DNA from: Streptomyces sp. NBRC 110611
GTDB taxonomy: Bacteria; Actinomycetota; Actinomycetes; Streptomycetales; Streptomycetaceae
DNA: 64,000 nucleotides
Direction of reading: 5' to 3'
NCBI RefSeq assembly: GCF_001590865.1
Contig: NZ_BBUY01000001.1
Coordinates: 985,352-1,049,351, forward strand
A program made the translations under genes and the position numbers. Positions 18,050 through 29,678 of this stretch are shown here, one piece after another. Each line of letters starts with the position of its first letter. Within the stretch, counting starts at the first letter, position 1. The notes beneath the pieces were generated by a model. It ran no database searches. It was not told the origin of the DNA and saw only the letters and a list, made by a program, of their open reading frames with translations.

Positions 18050-18430
18050 TCAGAGCGGGTTGAGGCGGGCCTTGAGCAGGCAGAACTCATTGCCTTCGGG
18101 GTCGGCGAGAACGTGCCACTGCTCCTCGCCGGTCTGGCCGATGTCTGCCGGGCGCGCCCCGAGCTTCAGGAGGCGTTCGAGCTCGGCGTCCTGATCGCGG
18201 TCGGTGGCGTTGACGTCGATGTGCAGCCGGGACTTCCCCGGCTCCGGCTCGTCCCTGCGGCTGAGGATGATCGTCGGCTGCGGGCCGCCGAACCCTTCGC
18301 GCGGCCCGATCTCGATGCAGCCGTCCCCTTCGCGATCGAGCACGACGAAGTCCAGGACCTCGCACCAGAACCGCGCCAGCACCTCGGGGTCGCGGCATCC
18401 GAGCACGAGCTCACTGATACGACATGCCAT
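18050..18430 (-). CDS. VOC (glyoxalase-like) superfamily protein
   Basis: This 126-residue single-domain protein has two beta-alpha-beta-beta-beta modules: ISELVLGCRDPEVLARFWCEVLDF in the first, and SRLHIDVNATDRDQDAELERLLKLGA with WHVLADPEGNEFCLL in the second. This is typical of Glyoxalase_6-like VOC proteins, whose substrates vary (antibiotics, metal-bound small molecules). The substrate is unknown. TAGGTT about 7 bases upstream of ATG 18430 suggests a leaderless start. Confidence 0.82.
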   Translation of the reverse strand: MACRISELVLGCRDPEVLARFWCEVLDFVVLDREGDGCIEIGPREGFGGPQPTIILSRRDEPEPGKSRLHIDVNATDRDQDAELERLLKLGARPADIGQTGEEQWHVLADPEGNEFCLLKARLNPL

Positions 18431-18452
18431 GGACGAAACCTACTCTCGGCGT

Positions 18453-18462
18453 GGGGGGGGGG
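18453..18462. repeat. G10 homopolymer tract
   Basis: Ten consecutive G residues lie about 23 bases upstream of the VOC start, between it and the divergent SDR gene. In this position the tract could sit in or near the -35 region of the VOC promoter, or its length could reflect a base-calling problem. Confidence 0.7.
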
Positions 18463-18638
18463 CTGCCGGGGCGACCGCGCGCGGAGCTGCCGGGCGCCCC
18501 GCAGGGGGAACAGGATCGAGACCGTACCGGGCGAGGCGAGCAGGTGGGAAGGGCTGTGGGGCGTCGCCCCAGGTTTGTGGGGCATCGCCCCGGCCGCCCT
18601 TCAGAGGCGTTCCTCGCCCGCTCGTTAGGATCGTCCCC

Positions 18639-19328
18639 ATGGGTACGCACTTGATCACGGGCGCAGGATCGGGCATCGGAGCGGCGGTCGCGCGGCGGCT
18701 GGCGGAGCGCGGGGAGGACCTGTGGCTGCTGGCGCGCAACGCGGTCCGGGCGAAGGAGCTGGCCGAGCAGTTCCCCGGCGCCCGCATGCTGGTGGGTGAC
18801 CTGGGCAACCCCGAGAAGCTGTCCTGGGCCCTCGGCCAGCAGCCGCTGCCGGAGCGGATCGACTCGCTCCAGCACATCGCGGGCGTTATCGAGCTGGGCG
18901 CGGTCGGCGATCTGCCGGCCAAGGCCTGGCAGCGGCAGCTCGCGGCCAACCTCGTCGCGCCCGCCGAGCTGACCCGGCTGCTGCTCCCGCTGGTGCGGGT
19001 CGCCAAGGGGCACGTCGTCTTCGTCAACTCCGGTGCCGGGCTGAACGCGCACGCCAACTGGGGTGCGTACGCCGCGAGCAAGCACGGGCTGAAGGCGCTG
19101 GCCGACGCGCTGCGGGCGGAGGAGCACGCCAACGGTGTGCGGGTCACCTCGGTCTATCCGGGGCGCACGGCCACGCCGATGCAGGCGAGCACCCATCAGC
19201 AGGAGGGCAAGGAGTACGACCCGTCCCGGTGGATCGACCCGGAGTCGGTGGCGACGGCGATCCTCACGGCCATCGACCTGCCGCGGGACGCCGAGATCAA
19301 CGACGTGTCGGTGCGGCCCGGGCGCTGA
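18639..19328 (+). CDS. Short-chain dehydrogenase/reductase
   Basis: This 229-residue SDR has the cofactor motif TGAGSGIG near the N-terminus, LARNAVRAKEL, VNSGAGLNAHANWGAYAASKHGLKA with the catalytic Tyr-x-x-x-Lys, and VTSVYPGRTATPMQ. The Arg in LLARN after the second strand would favour NADPH. The substrate cannot be deduced. TAGGAT at 18626-18631 is 7 bases upstream of ATG 18639, suggesting a leaderless mRNA. The MarR gene follows 49 bases downstream. Confidence 0.9.
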   Translation: MGTHLITGAGSGIGAAVARRLAERGEDLWLLARNAVRAKELAEQFPGARMLVGDLGNPEKLSWALGQQPLPERIDSLQHIAGVIELGAVGDLPAKAWQRQLAANLVAPAELTRLLLPLVRVAKGHVVFVNSGAGLNAHANWGAYAASKHGLKALADALRAEEHANGVRVTSVYPGRTATPMQASTHQQEGKEYDPSRWIDPESVATAILTAIDLPRDAEINDVSVRPGR

Positions 19329-19377
19329 GCCCCGCACGTCTTCGCGGCCGTCCGCCGCGGCGACGTACGCTGCAGGA

Positions 19378-19818
19378 GTGAGCACTGAAGCGAAGTCGAC
19401 CGCGGCGGCCGGATGCGGGTTCCGGGAGATCCGGGGCCTGGTGACGGAGTTGAGCCGCCGTCTGGACGCCCATCAGCGCAGCCGGATCGCCGAGCTGGAT
19501 CTGACGCCGACACAGGCCAAGGCGCTGGAGGAGCTCGGCGAGCCGAAGACCGCGCGCGAACTGGCCGCGGTGCTGTGCTGCGAGCCGCCGAATGTCACCT
19601 ATGTCGTCTCCAAGCTGGAGAAGCAGGGCATAGTCGTACGTCAGCCGCATCCGCTGGACGGGCGCGCCAAGCAGCTCGTACTGACCGAGGCGGGGCGGGA
19701 GTTGAGGCTGGATCTGCTGCGGCGGATGGGCACCGCGTCGCCGCTCGACCACCTCTCGCACGAGGAGCGCGCCGCGTTGCGCGACGACCTGTTGAAGGCG
19801 CTGGGGCGGGGCGACTGA
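19378..19818 (+). CDS. MarR-family transcriptional regulator
   Basis: This 146-residue winged-helix protein starts at GTG 19378. The DNA-binding region is LDLTPTQAKALEELGEPKTARELAAVLCCEPPNVTYVVSKLE (recognition helix NVTYVVSKLE), followed by the wing RQPHPLDGRAKQLVLTEAG. These are typical of MarR repressors that sense small phenolic or toxic ligands. It lies 100 bases upstream of a DHA2-type exporter on the same strand, with a clear palindromic operator between them, so it very probably represses that exporter. Confidence 0.92.
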   Translation: MSTEAKSTAAAGCGFREIRGLVTELSRRLDAHQRSRIAELDLTPTQAKALEELGEPKTARELAAVLCCEPPNVTYVVSKLEKQGIVVRQPHPLDGRAKQLVLTEAGRELRLDLLRRMGTASPLDHLSHEERAALRDDLLKALGRGD

Positions 19819-19865
19819 GCCCCGCACCGCGGCGAGTGCGCCGGGGCTTGGCATGCCTTCAGTAA

Positions 19866-19912
19866 AGTTATAGCTGTAATCATTGCTCGCGGTGATGGAT
19901 ACAGCTATAACT
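19866..19912 (+). promoter_or_regulatory. MarR-type double operator overlapping a leaderless exporter promoter
   Basis: A perfect 13-bp inverted repeat, AGTTATAGCTGTA (19866-19878) and TACAGCTATAACT (19900-19912), flanks a 21-base spacer. Each arm contains its own near-palindrome of form TTAYAGCTRTAA; the two centres are 31 bp apart, about three helical turns. Within it are TTGCTC (19883-19888), a 17-base gap and TATAAC (19906-19911), a good -35/-10 pair. ATG 19919 lies 7 bases after the -10. The right arm covers the -10 box, so bound repressor would block initiation. Confidence 0.82.
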
Positions 19913-19918
19913 AAATTC

Positions 19919-21373
19919 ATGATCACTCAGAAGGCGGCGCCGCGCGCTGCGGCAAGCGGATCGCAGGCCCCGGTGGGCCGGCGGCAGGACCCGGCGGACA
20001 CGCGCCCGACCCCGGCAGGCCCGTCGAAGCAGCCGCGCGGCGGGCTGCAACTCCTCGTGCTGGCACTCGGGTTCGTGATGGCGAGCCTGGACACCGGCAT
20101 CATGAACGTCGCCGCGAACGACCTGCGGGACCGGCTCGGCCTGAGCATGTCCGGCCTCACCTGGGTCGTCGACGGCTATGTGCTCGCCTTCGCCGCCCTG
20201 CTGCTGCTCGCCGGCTCGCTGGCGAAGCGGTACGGGGCGCGCCGGATCTACCTCATCGGGCTCGCCGTCTTCACCGCAGCGTCCCTGCTGGGCGCCGTCG
20301 CGCCGAACGGCGCCGTCCTGGTGGCGGCCCGCTTCGCGCAGGGCGTGGGCGCCGCCCTCTTCATGCCCAGCTCGCTGTCGCTGCTGATGAACGCCTTCCC
20401 CGAGCCGGCCCGCCGGGCGAAGGTCCTCGGTGTCTGGTCGGCGATCGTCTCCACGTCCGTCGGTCTCGCGCCGACCCTCGGCGGGCTGCTGATCGGCACC
20501 CTCGGCTGGCGCTCCCTCTTCCTCGTCAACCTCCCCGTCGGCGTCGTGGGGCTGCTGCTCACCCGGCGGGTCGTCGCGGCGGTCCCGGCCCGTGGTTCGG
20601 CGCTCGCCGCCGGCGGTCATGTGCTGGGCCTGCTCGCCCTGGGGTCGCTGAGTTACGCGCTCATCGAAGGGCCCGACAAGGGGTGGTCCGCACCGTTCGT
20701 CCTGGGCGCGTTCGTGGTAGCCGTGGTCGCGGCGGCCGGATTCGTCGTCCGTGAGCGGGCCTCCCGTACGCCGGTCCTCCCGGTGTCGCTCTTCTCGGAC
20801 GGCCGCTTCTCCGCGGCCAACGCGATCGGCTTCCTCTTCAACTTCGCTTTCTACGGGTCGCTGTTCGTCCTCGGCCTCTTCCTCCAGGCCGCGCGCGGCG
20901 CGAGCCCGATGACCGCGGGGTTGCAGATGCTGCCGGCCGTCCTGGTCATCCCGCTCGGCAATATGCTCTACGCCCGGATCGGGCCGCGGATCGGCAACCG
21001 GGCCGCGCTGGCCGGCTCGCTGGCGCTCTCCGCGGCGGGCTATGTCCTGCTCTTCCTGCTGCTCGCGCCCGGTCTGCCGTACGGGGTGATCGCGGTGATC
21101 CTCGCCGTCGGCAACATCGGCAGCGGAGTCAGCTCCCCGGCGATGACCGGCGTCCTGATGGAGGCGGCGGGCCGGGAGCACGCCGACATCGGCAGCGCCA
21201 CCCTCAACGCCAACCGGCAGATCGGCTCCCTGGTCGGTATCGCCGGGATGGGCGCCGTACTGGCCGGGGCGGGCGGCGGCCACCAGGCCGCGGCCTACGC
21301 CTTCGCGCTCACGGCGGCCGCGCTGGCGGCCGCGGCGGTGATCGGCCTGCTGGGGGTGCGCGGTCGGGGGTGA
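19919..21373 (+). CDS. MFS drug exporter, DHA2 (EmrB/QacA) type
   Basis: This 484-residue protein probably has 14 membrane spans. Family motifs include VMASLDTGIMNVA in helix 1 (motif D1), WVVDGYVLAFAALLLLAGSLAKRYGARR (motif A), and SLSLLMNAFPEPARRAKVLGVWSAIVSTSVGLAPTLGG (motif C). It exports small hydrophobic compounds using the proton gradient. ATG 19919 was chosen over 19895 and TTG 19883 because the -10 box TATAAC ends 7 bases before it and upstream candidates lie inside the promoter. Regulation by the upstream MarR protein is likely. Confidence 0.92.
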   Translation: MITQKAAPRAAASGSQAPVGRRQDPADTRPTPAGPSKQPRGGLQLLVLALGFVMASLDTGIMNVAANDLRDRLGLSMSGLTWVVDGYVLAFAALLLLAGSLAKRYGARRIYLIGLAVFTAASLLGAVAPNGAVLVAARFAQGVGAALFMPSSLSLLMNAFPEPARRAKVLGVWSAIVSTSVGLAPTLGGLLIGTLGWRSLFLVNLPVGVVGLLLTRRVVAAVPARGSALAAGGHVLGLLALGSLSYALIEGPDKGWSAPFVLGAFVVAVVAAAGFVVRERASRTPVLPVSLFSDGRFSAANAIGFLFNFAFYGSLFVLGLFLQAARGASPMTAGLQMLPAVLVIPLGNMLYARIGPRIGNRAALAGSLALSAAGYVLLFLLLAPGLPYGVIAVILAVGNIGSGVSSPAMTGVLMEAAGREHADIGSATLNANRQIGSLVGIAGMGAVLAGAGGGHQAAAYAFALTAAALAAAAVIGLLGVRGRG

Positions 21374-21504
21374 CAGGGGAGGGCGCGGAGAATCGTCAGC
21401 GTTACACAGTTGGCCGGTGTGATGCACGGGCACCTTCCGCTCTCCTCCCGGCGCCCTTCCGCTCCCGGCGCCGCGGCCCCCGCCCGGCCGCATACCCTTC
21501 CTGC

Positions 21505-24835
<3,331 letters not shown>

Positions 24836-24991
24836 GGTGTCACCCCATCGGCGCATACCAGATTGATCCCGTACGCCGGGTCGCATTCGGGCAACCGTCG
24901 GCGATCGCTGCCCGCGGCGGCCTTCCGCGGCCTACTGTTGAGGAGTGCGCCTGCCGTGGCGCGGGCACAGCCGGCTGTGAGAGGGATCGGA

Positions 24992-27100
24992 ATGAAACCG
25001 ACCGACAGCGCCGCTCCGGCGTCGCGGCTCCGGCGGCTCGTCGTGCCCGCGCTGCCCGCGACCATCGTCACCGTGGCGGGCCTCGCGCTCGCCACGGGCG
25101 TGATCCGCACCCTCGGCGACGGTGACGGGCTCTTCCCCGGAGGGCCCGTCGGCTGGTCGCTGGCGATCCTCACCGGCGTGATCGTCGGCCATCTGGTCGC
25201 CCTGGGCCGGGACCGCTGGTGGGGCGGCACGGGCTCCGGTGCCGCCCTCGCCCTCGCCGTCCTGCTGCTCTACGGCTGGCTGCCGGCCACCCTCGTCAGC
25301 CTCTCCGTCGTCGTGCTGGTCGGCGCCGCCCGCCGGAACCGCTGGCGACAGGCCGTGGTGCACGGCGCCGTGGACGTCCTCGGCATCGGCGCGGCGGCGC
25401 TCGGCCTCGCCGCGTTCGGGGTGGTCCCCGGTATCCGCCACCCCTGGACCCCGCCGGCCTGGGACCTGTCCGTCCTGCCCCAAGTGCTGGTCACGGCCGC
25501 CGGCTATCTGCTCGTCAGCCGCGGCCTGCTGTGGATCAGCCTCACCCCGCGCACCGGCACACTCCCCGCCATCCCCCGAACGGCCGTGGTGCGCCAGGCA
25601 CTCGTCGGCATCGCCCTGCTCGGCATCTCCCCGCTGATCGCGGTCTGCGCCGTCCACGCCCCGTTACTGCTCCCGCTGTTCGCGGTCCCGCTGATCGCGC
25701 TGGACTCCACCCTCTGGATAGCCCGCGCCCGTGCCGAGGAGCAGCTGCGCGACCCGCTCACCGGTCTGCCCAACCGCCAGTGGCTGCTGGAACGCACCTG
25801 GACCGCACTGGACGAGGCCGAACGGGGCGGCGTCCGCGCGGCCCTGGTCCTCATCGATATGGACCGCTTCCGCTCCGTCAACGACACCCTCGGCCACCTC
25901 GCCGGCGACCGCCTGCTGCTCCAGATCGCCGACCGGCTGCGGCACGCCCTGCCGCGCGGCGCGGAAGCGGCCCGGCTCGGCGGCGACGAATTCGCCGTCC
26001 TGCTGCCCAGCACCGACTCCCTCACCAGCGCCCAGCGGGTCACCCGCAGCCTCGTCGCGGCCCTCAGCTCCCCGCTCGACCTCGACGGGCTCACCCTCGT
26101 CCTCGAAGCCAGCGCCGGCGTCGCCGTCTTCCCCGACCACGCCCTGGACGCCGAAGGGCTGCTGCGCCGCGCCGATGTGGCGATGTACCAGGCCAAACGG
26201 GACCGCAGCGGAGTGGAGCTCTACGAGGCCAAGCGGGACGGCAACACCCCCGACCGGCTCGGCCTGCTGGGCGATCTGCGACGCGCCCTGGACGCCGGCG
26301 AGGTCGAACTGCACTACCAGCCCAAGGTCGGCTTCGACGGACATGTCGCCGGTCTGGAGGCCCTGGTCCGCTGGGTGCACCCGGACCGCGGCCGGGTGCC
26401 GCCGGACGAGTTCATCGCCATCGCCGAGTCCTCCGGCCTGATGCCCCGGCTGACGGAGTACGTCCTCGAGACCGCGCTCGCCCAGGTGGCCCGCTGGCGC
26501 GCGATGGGCCTGGAGGTGCCGGTCGCGGTGAACGTCTCGCCGCGCGATGTGCACTCCCCGGGCTTCGCCGGCGCCGTCGCCGCCCGCCTCGCCCGACATC
26601 GTGTGCCACCCGGCGCCCTCCAACTGGAGATAACCGAGCACGTCCTGCTGGAGGACCCCCAGCGGGCCGCCGACACCCTCGCCGGGCTCACCGCCCACGG
26701 CGTGAAGATGTCCCTCGACGACTTCGGCACCGGCTACTCCTCCCTGGTGCACCTGCGACGCCTCCCGGTCAGCGAGCTGAAGATCGACCGCTCCTTCGTC
26801 GGCCGGCTCGCGGTGGACACCGAGGACGCCGAGATCGTCCGCTGCACCCTCGACCTCGCGCACTCCCTCGGCCTGCTGGTCGTCGCGGAGGGCGTCGAGG
26901 ACGACGAGACCTGGGAGCGACTGCGCGACCTCGGCTGTGACGCCGTACAGGGCTGGCTGGTCGCCGCCGCCATGCCACCGGACGAAACCACGGCCTGGCT
27001 GAGAGCCCGCGGTGAGCAGGGATGGCACCGCGAGTCGGAGACGGCCGCCCTGGCGGCGGAGAAGGCTGCTGAGCGCCCTTCGGGACAGGTCTTGAACTGA
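24992..27100 (+). CDS. rmdB: Membrane GGDEF-EAL protein, RmdB-type c-di-GMP phosphodiesterase/cyclase
   Basis: This 702-residue protein starts at ATG 24992. About seven membrane helices fill residues 15-250. The GGDEF domain has an intact GGDEF signature (330-334). The EAL domain has GLEALVRW (EAL at 456-458), LEITEH, DDFGTGYSS, LKIDRSF and AEGVE, so all catalytic residues look present. Proteins of this layout next to ligA and the gat genes correspond to RmdB (SCO5495 in S. coelicolor, as I recall), reported as a c-di-GMP phosphodiesterase affecting development. The symbol rests on synteny and domain match. Confidence 0.88.
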   Translation: MKPTDSAAPASRLRRLVVPALPATIVTVAGLALATGVIRTLGDGDGLFPGGPVGWSLAILTGVIVGHLVALGRDRWWGGTGSGAALALAVLLLYGWLPATLVSLSVVVLVGAARRNRWRQAVVHGAVDVLGIGAAALGLAAFGVVPGIRHPWTPPAWDLSVLPQVLVTAAGYLLVSRGLLWISLTPRTGTLPAIPRTAVVRQALVGIALLGISPLIAVCAVHAPLLLPLFAVPLIALDSTLWIARARAEEQLRDPLTGLPNRQWLLERTWTALDEAERGGVRAALVLIDMDRFRSVNDTLGHLAGDRLLLQIADRLRHALPRGAEAARLGGDEFAVLLPSTDSLTSAQRVTRSLVAALSSPLDLDGLTLVLEASAGVAVFPDHALDAEGLLRRADVAMYQAKRDRSGVELYEAKRDGNTPDRLGLLGDLRRALDAGEVELHYQPKVGFDGHVAGLEALVRWVHPDRGRVPPDEFIAIAESSGLMPRLTEYVLETALAQVARWRAMGLEVPVAVNVSPRDVHSPGFAGAVAARLARHRVPPGALQLEITEHVLLEDPQRAADTLAGLTAHGVKMSLDDFGTGYSSLVHLRRLPVSELKIDRSFVGRLAVDTEDAEIVRCTLDLAHSLGLLVVAEGVEDDETWERLRDLGCDAVQGWLVAAAMPPDETTAWLRARGEQGWHRESETAALAAEKAAERPSGQVLN

Positions 27101-27615
27101 CCCGGCCACCGGCCGTCCCGTGTCCCCGCTCCGAGAACGCCCCGCACGACGAGAAGCACGACGAGAGCGTCGCGACCGGCGACGCCGGCGAGAGTGAAGC
27201 GTTCCACGACCGCGATCACCACCAGAGCGACGACAGAGACGTCAGCGACGACAGATACAACAGTAAAAACAGTGACAACACCGACAAGATCGATCAGGGC
27301 GACCAGAAGGACGACCCCGACGAGCCCGGCCTGAGCGACTAGCCCGGCGAGTCCGACGAGAGCGACGAGCCCGGCCGGACCGGCCGCACCGCCGCCAACA
27401 ATGGAAATAACGACGAACGCGGCGAAAATGTTGCGCCCGGCCGGGCCCCGCTCCGATCCGTTCTCCGATCCGTTCCGCGGGCCCTCGTCCCCGCCCGGCG
27501 AAAGGGTTTCGCGGCTGCTCATCCGTACGCCATAGGATTGGGCCGGAAAGTTCCCAGAAAACCTTCCGCCAAGAACGTCAAGAACACTCCGCCAAGAAGA
27601 CCAGAGGATCTCTGC
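27101..27615. other. Low-complexity intergenic region between rmdB and gatC; possible ORF
   Basis: This 515-base stretch is rich in GAC/GAG triplets. Reading the minus strand, ATG at 27522 opens a frame (to 26734, running antisense into rmdB) that codes for a very hydrophobic Val/Leu/Ala-rich segment (for example VVALVVIAVV), like several membrane helices, but with no clear ribosome site and weak third-position GC. The plus strand, frame starting at 27073, codes for a Asp/Glu/Lys/Ser-rich peptide to the stop at 27341-27343, with better codon bias but no start codon. Neither can be accepted confidently. GC content drops locally around 27240-27290. Confidence 0.35.
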
Positions 27616-27912
27616 ATGCCTGGCATCACGCGCGAGGAGGTCGCTCACCTCGCCCGGCTGGCACGTCTGGAGCTGAAGGACGAAGAGCTCGACCACTTCG
27701 CCGGACAGCTCGACGACATCATCGGCGCGGTCGCCCGCGTCTCCGAGGTCGCCGACCAAGACGTCCCGCCGACCTCCCACCCGCTGCCCCTGACCAACGT
27801 CATGCGGCCGGACGAGGTCCGTCCGTCGCTCTCCCCCGAGCAGGCGCTCTCCGGCGCCCCGGCCCAGGAGCAGCAGCGTTTCAAGGTGCCGCAGATCCTG
27901 GGGGAGGAGTGA
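27616..27912 (+). CDS. gatC: Asp-tRNA(Asn)/Glu-tRNA(Gln) amidotransferase subunit C
   Basis: This 98-residue GatC subunit stabilises the GatA-GatB amidotransferase that converts misacylated Glu-tRNA(Gln) or Asp-tRNA(Asn). [22 protein letters not shown] at the N-terminus and the conserved [20 protein letters not shown] near the C-terminus are typical. It starts at ATG 27616 and overlaps a possible GTG for gatA by 4 bases. It is the first gene of the gat operon. Confidence 0.96.
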   Translation: MPGITREEVAHLARLARLELKDEELDHFAGQLDDIIGAVARVSEVADQDVPPTSHPLPLTNVMRPDEVRPSLSPEQALSGAPAQEQQRFKVPQILGEE

Positions 27913-27917
27913 CCGAC

Positions 27918-29411
27918 ATGGCAGACCTGACCAAGCTCACCGCCGCCGAGATCGCGACGAAGATCGCGGCCGGCGAGCTCACCGCCGTGGCGGTGACCGA
28001 GGCCCACCTGGCCCGCATCGAGGCCGTCGACGAGAAGGTCAACGCCTTCCTGCACGTCGACCGCGAGGGCGCGCTCGCCCAGGCCCGAGCCGTGGACGAC
28101 AAGCGCGCCCGCGGTGAGAAGCTCGGCCCGCTGGCCGGCGTCCCGATCGCGCTGAAGGACATCTTCACGACCGAGGGCGTGCCCACCACCGTCGGCTCCA
28201 AGATCCTCGAAGGCTGGCTGCCGCCGTACGACGCGACCGTCACCAAGAAGCTCAAGGCCGCCGACGTCGTCATCCTCGGCAAGACCAACATGGACGAGTT
28301 CGCCATGGGGTCCTCCACCGAGAACAGCGCCTACGGCCCGACCGGCAACCCCTGGGACCTGACCAAGATCCCCGGCGGCTCCGGCGGCGGCTCGTCCGCC
28401 GCGCTGGCCTCCTTCCAGGCCCCGCTGGCCATGGGCACGGACACCGGCGGCTCCATCCGCCAGCCCGCCGCCGTCACCGGCACCGTCGGCGTCAAGCCCA
28501 CCTACGGCGGCGTCTCCCGCTACGGCATGGTCGCCTTCTCGTCCTCCCTCGACCAGGGCGGCCCGTGCGCCCGTACGGTCCTGGACGCGGCGCTGCTCCA
28601 CGAGGCGATCGCCGGACACGACCCGCTGGACTCCACCTCCATCGACGCCCCCGTCCCGCCGGTCGTCGAGGCGGCCCGCAACGGCAGCGTCGAGGGCATG
28701 CGGGTCGGTGTCGTCAAGCAGTTCCGCGGCGAGGGCTACCAGGCCGGCGTGGTGCAGCGCTTCGACGAGTCGGTGGCGCTGCTCAAGGAGCTGGGCGCGG
28801 AGATCGTCGAGCTGGACTGCCCGTCCTTCGACCTGGCGCTCGCCGCGTACTACCTGATCGCGCCGTCCGAGTGCTCCTCCAACCTGGCCCGCTTCGACGC
28901 CATGCGCTACGGCCTGCGGGTCGGCGACGACGGCACGAAGTCCGCCGAGGACGTCACCGCCCTGACCCGTGAGGCCGGCTTCGGCCCCGAGGTCAAGCGC
29001 CGCATCATGCTCGGCACCTACGCCCTGTCGTCCGGCTACTACGACGCGTACTACGGCTCGGCCCAGAAGGTGCGGACGCTGATCACCCGCGACTTCGAGC
29101 AGGCCTTCGAGCAGGTCGACGTGATCGTCTCGCCGACCACGCCGACCACCGCCTTCCCGATCGGCGAGCGTGTGGACGACCCGATGGCGATGTACCTCGC
29201 CGATGTGTGCACGCTCCCCGTCAACCTGGCGGGCAACGCCGCCATGTCGCTGCCCTGCGGCCTGGCCCCCGAGGACGGTCTGCCGGTCGGTCTGCAGATC
29301 GTCGCCCCCGCCATGAAGGACGACCGGCTCTACAAGGTCGGTGCCGCGGTCGAGGCCGCGTTCACCGAGCGCTGGGGCCACCCGCTGCTCGAGGAGGCAC
29401 CGTCGCTGTGA
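27918..29411 (+). CDS. gatA: Asp-tRNA(Asn)/Glu-tRNA(Gln) amidotransferase subunit A
   Basis: This 497-residue amidase-signature protein releases ammonia from glutamine for the amidotransferase. The Ser-cisSer-Lys triad region is intact: Lys in [10 protein letters not shown], and the Gly/Ser-rich signature [32 protein letters not shown] 27918 was chosen because GGAGG (27903-27907) lies 10 bases upstream; the GTG at 27909 is only 1 base from it. A small membrane-protein gene overlaps its stop. Confidence 0.97.
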   Translation: MADLTKLTAAEIATKIAAGELTAVAVTEAHLARIEAVDEKVNAFLHVDREGALAQARAVDDKRARGEKLGPLAGVPIALKDIFTTEGVPTTVGSKILEGWLPPYDATVTKKLKAADVVILGKTNMDEFAMGSSTENSAYGPTGNPWDLTKIPGGSGGGSSAALASFQAPLAMGTDTGGSIRQPAAVTGTVGVKPTYGGVSRYGMVAFSSSLDQGGPCARTVLDAALLHEAIAGHDPLDSTSIDAPVPPVVEAARNGSVEGMRVGVVKQFRGEGYQAGVVQRFDESVALLKELGAEIVELDCPSFDLALAAYYLIAPSECSSNLARFDAMRYGLRVGDDGTKSAEDVTALTREAGFGPEVKRRIMLGTYALSSGYYDAYYGSAQKVRTLITRDFEQAFEQVDVIVSPTTPTTAFPIGERVDDPMAMYLADVCTLPVNLAGNAAMSLPCGLAPEDGLPVGLQIVAPAMKDDRLYKVGAAVEAAFTERWGHPLLEEAPSL

Positions 29412-29647
29412 GCACCCTGAAGAAGGCCAGGAACTTCAAGAAGTCCAAGCCGGGCCTGTACCTGTCCATCGGCGGTTCCGCCTTCGGCGCCCTCAGCGCC
29501 GTCAAGCAGATCAAGGAGGCCCGCGCCGAGCAGGACAAGCTCCAGCTCGTCGACGCGCTCGTCTCCGCCGCCGCGGTCGTCACCACCGTCGCCCTGCTCG
29601 TACGCGAGATCAAGCGGCTCGGCGACGACGACGTCCTCGCGCCCTGA
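29408..29647 (+). CDS. Small predicted membrane protein between gatA and gatB
   Basis: This 79-residue protein starts at GTG 29408, overlapping the gatA stop (GTGA), with GAGGAGG 10 bases upstream. The N-terminus is basic ([15 protein letters not shown]), followed by a glycine-rich segment ([17 protein letters not shown]) and one hydrophobic helix ([18 protein letters not shown]), so a membrane-associated role is plausible. It is translationally coupled between gatA and gatB. No family name is recognised. It may be a lineage-specific companion of GatCAB or simply a hitchhiker. Confidence 0.78.
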   Translation: MSTLKKARNFKKSKPGLYLSIGGSAFGALSAVKQIKEARAEQDKLQLVDALVSAAAVVTTVALLVREIKRLGDDDVLAP

Positions 29648-29678
29648 GCCGACCGAGCGGACTGAGAGGTAATTTTCC

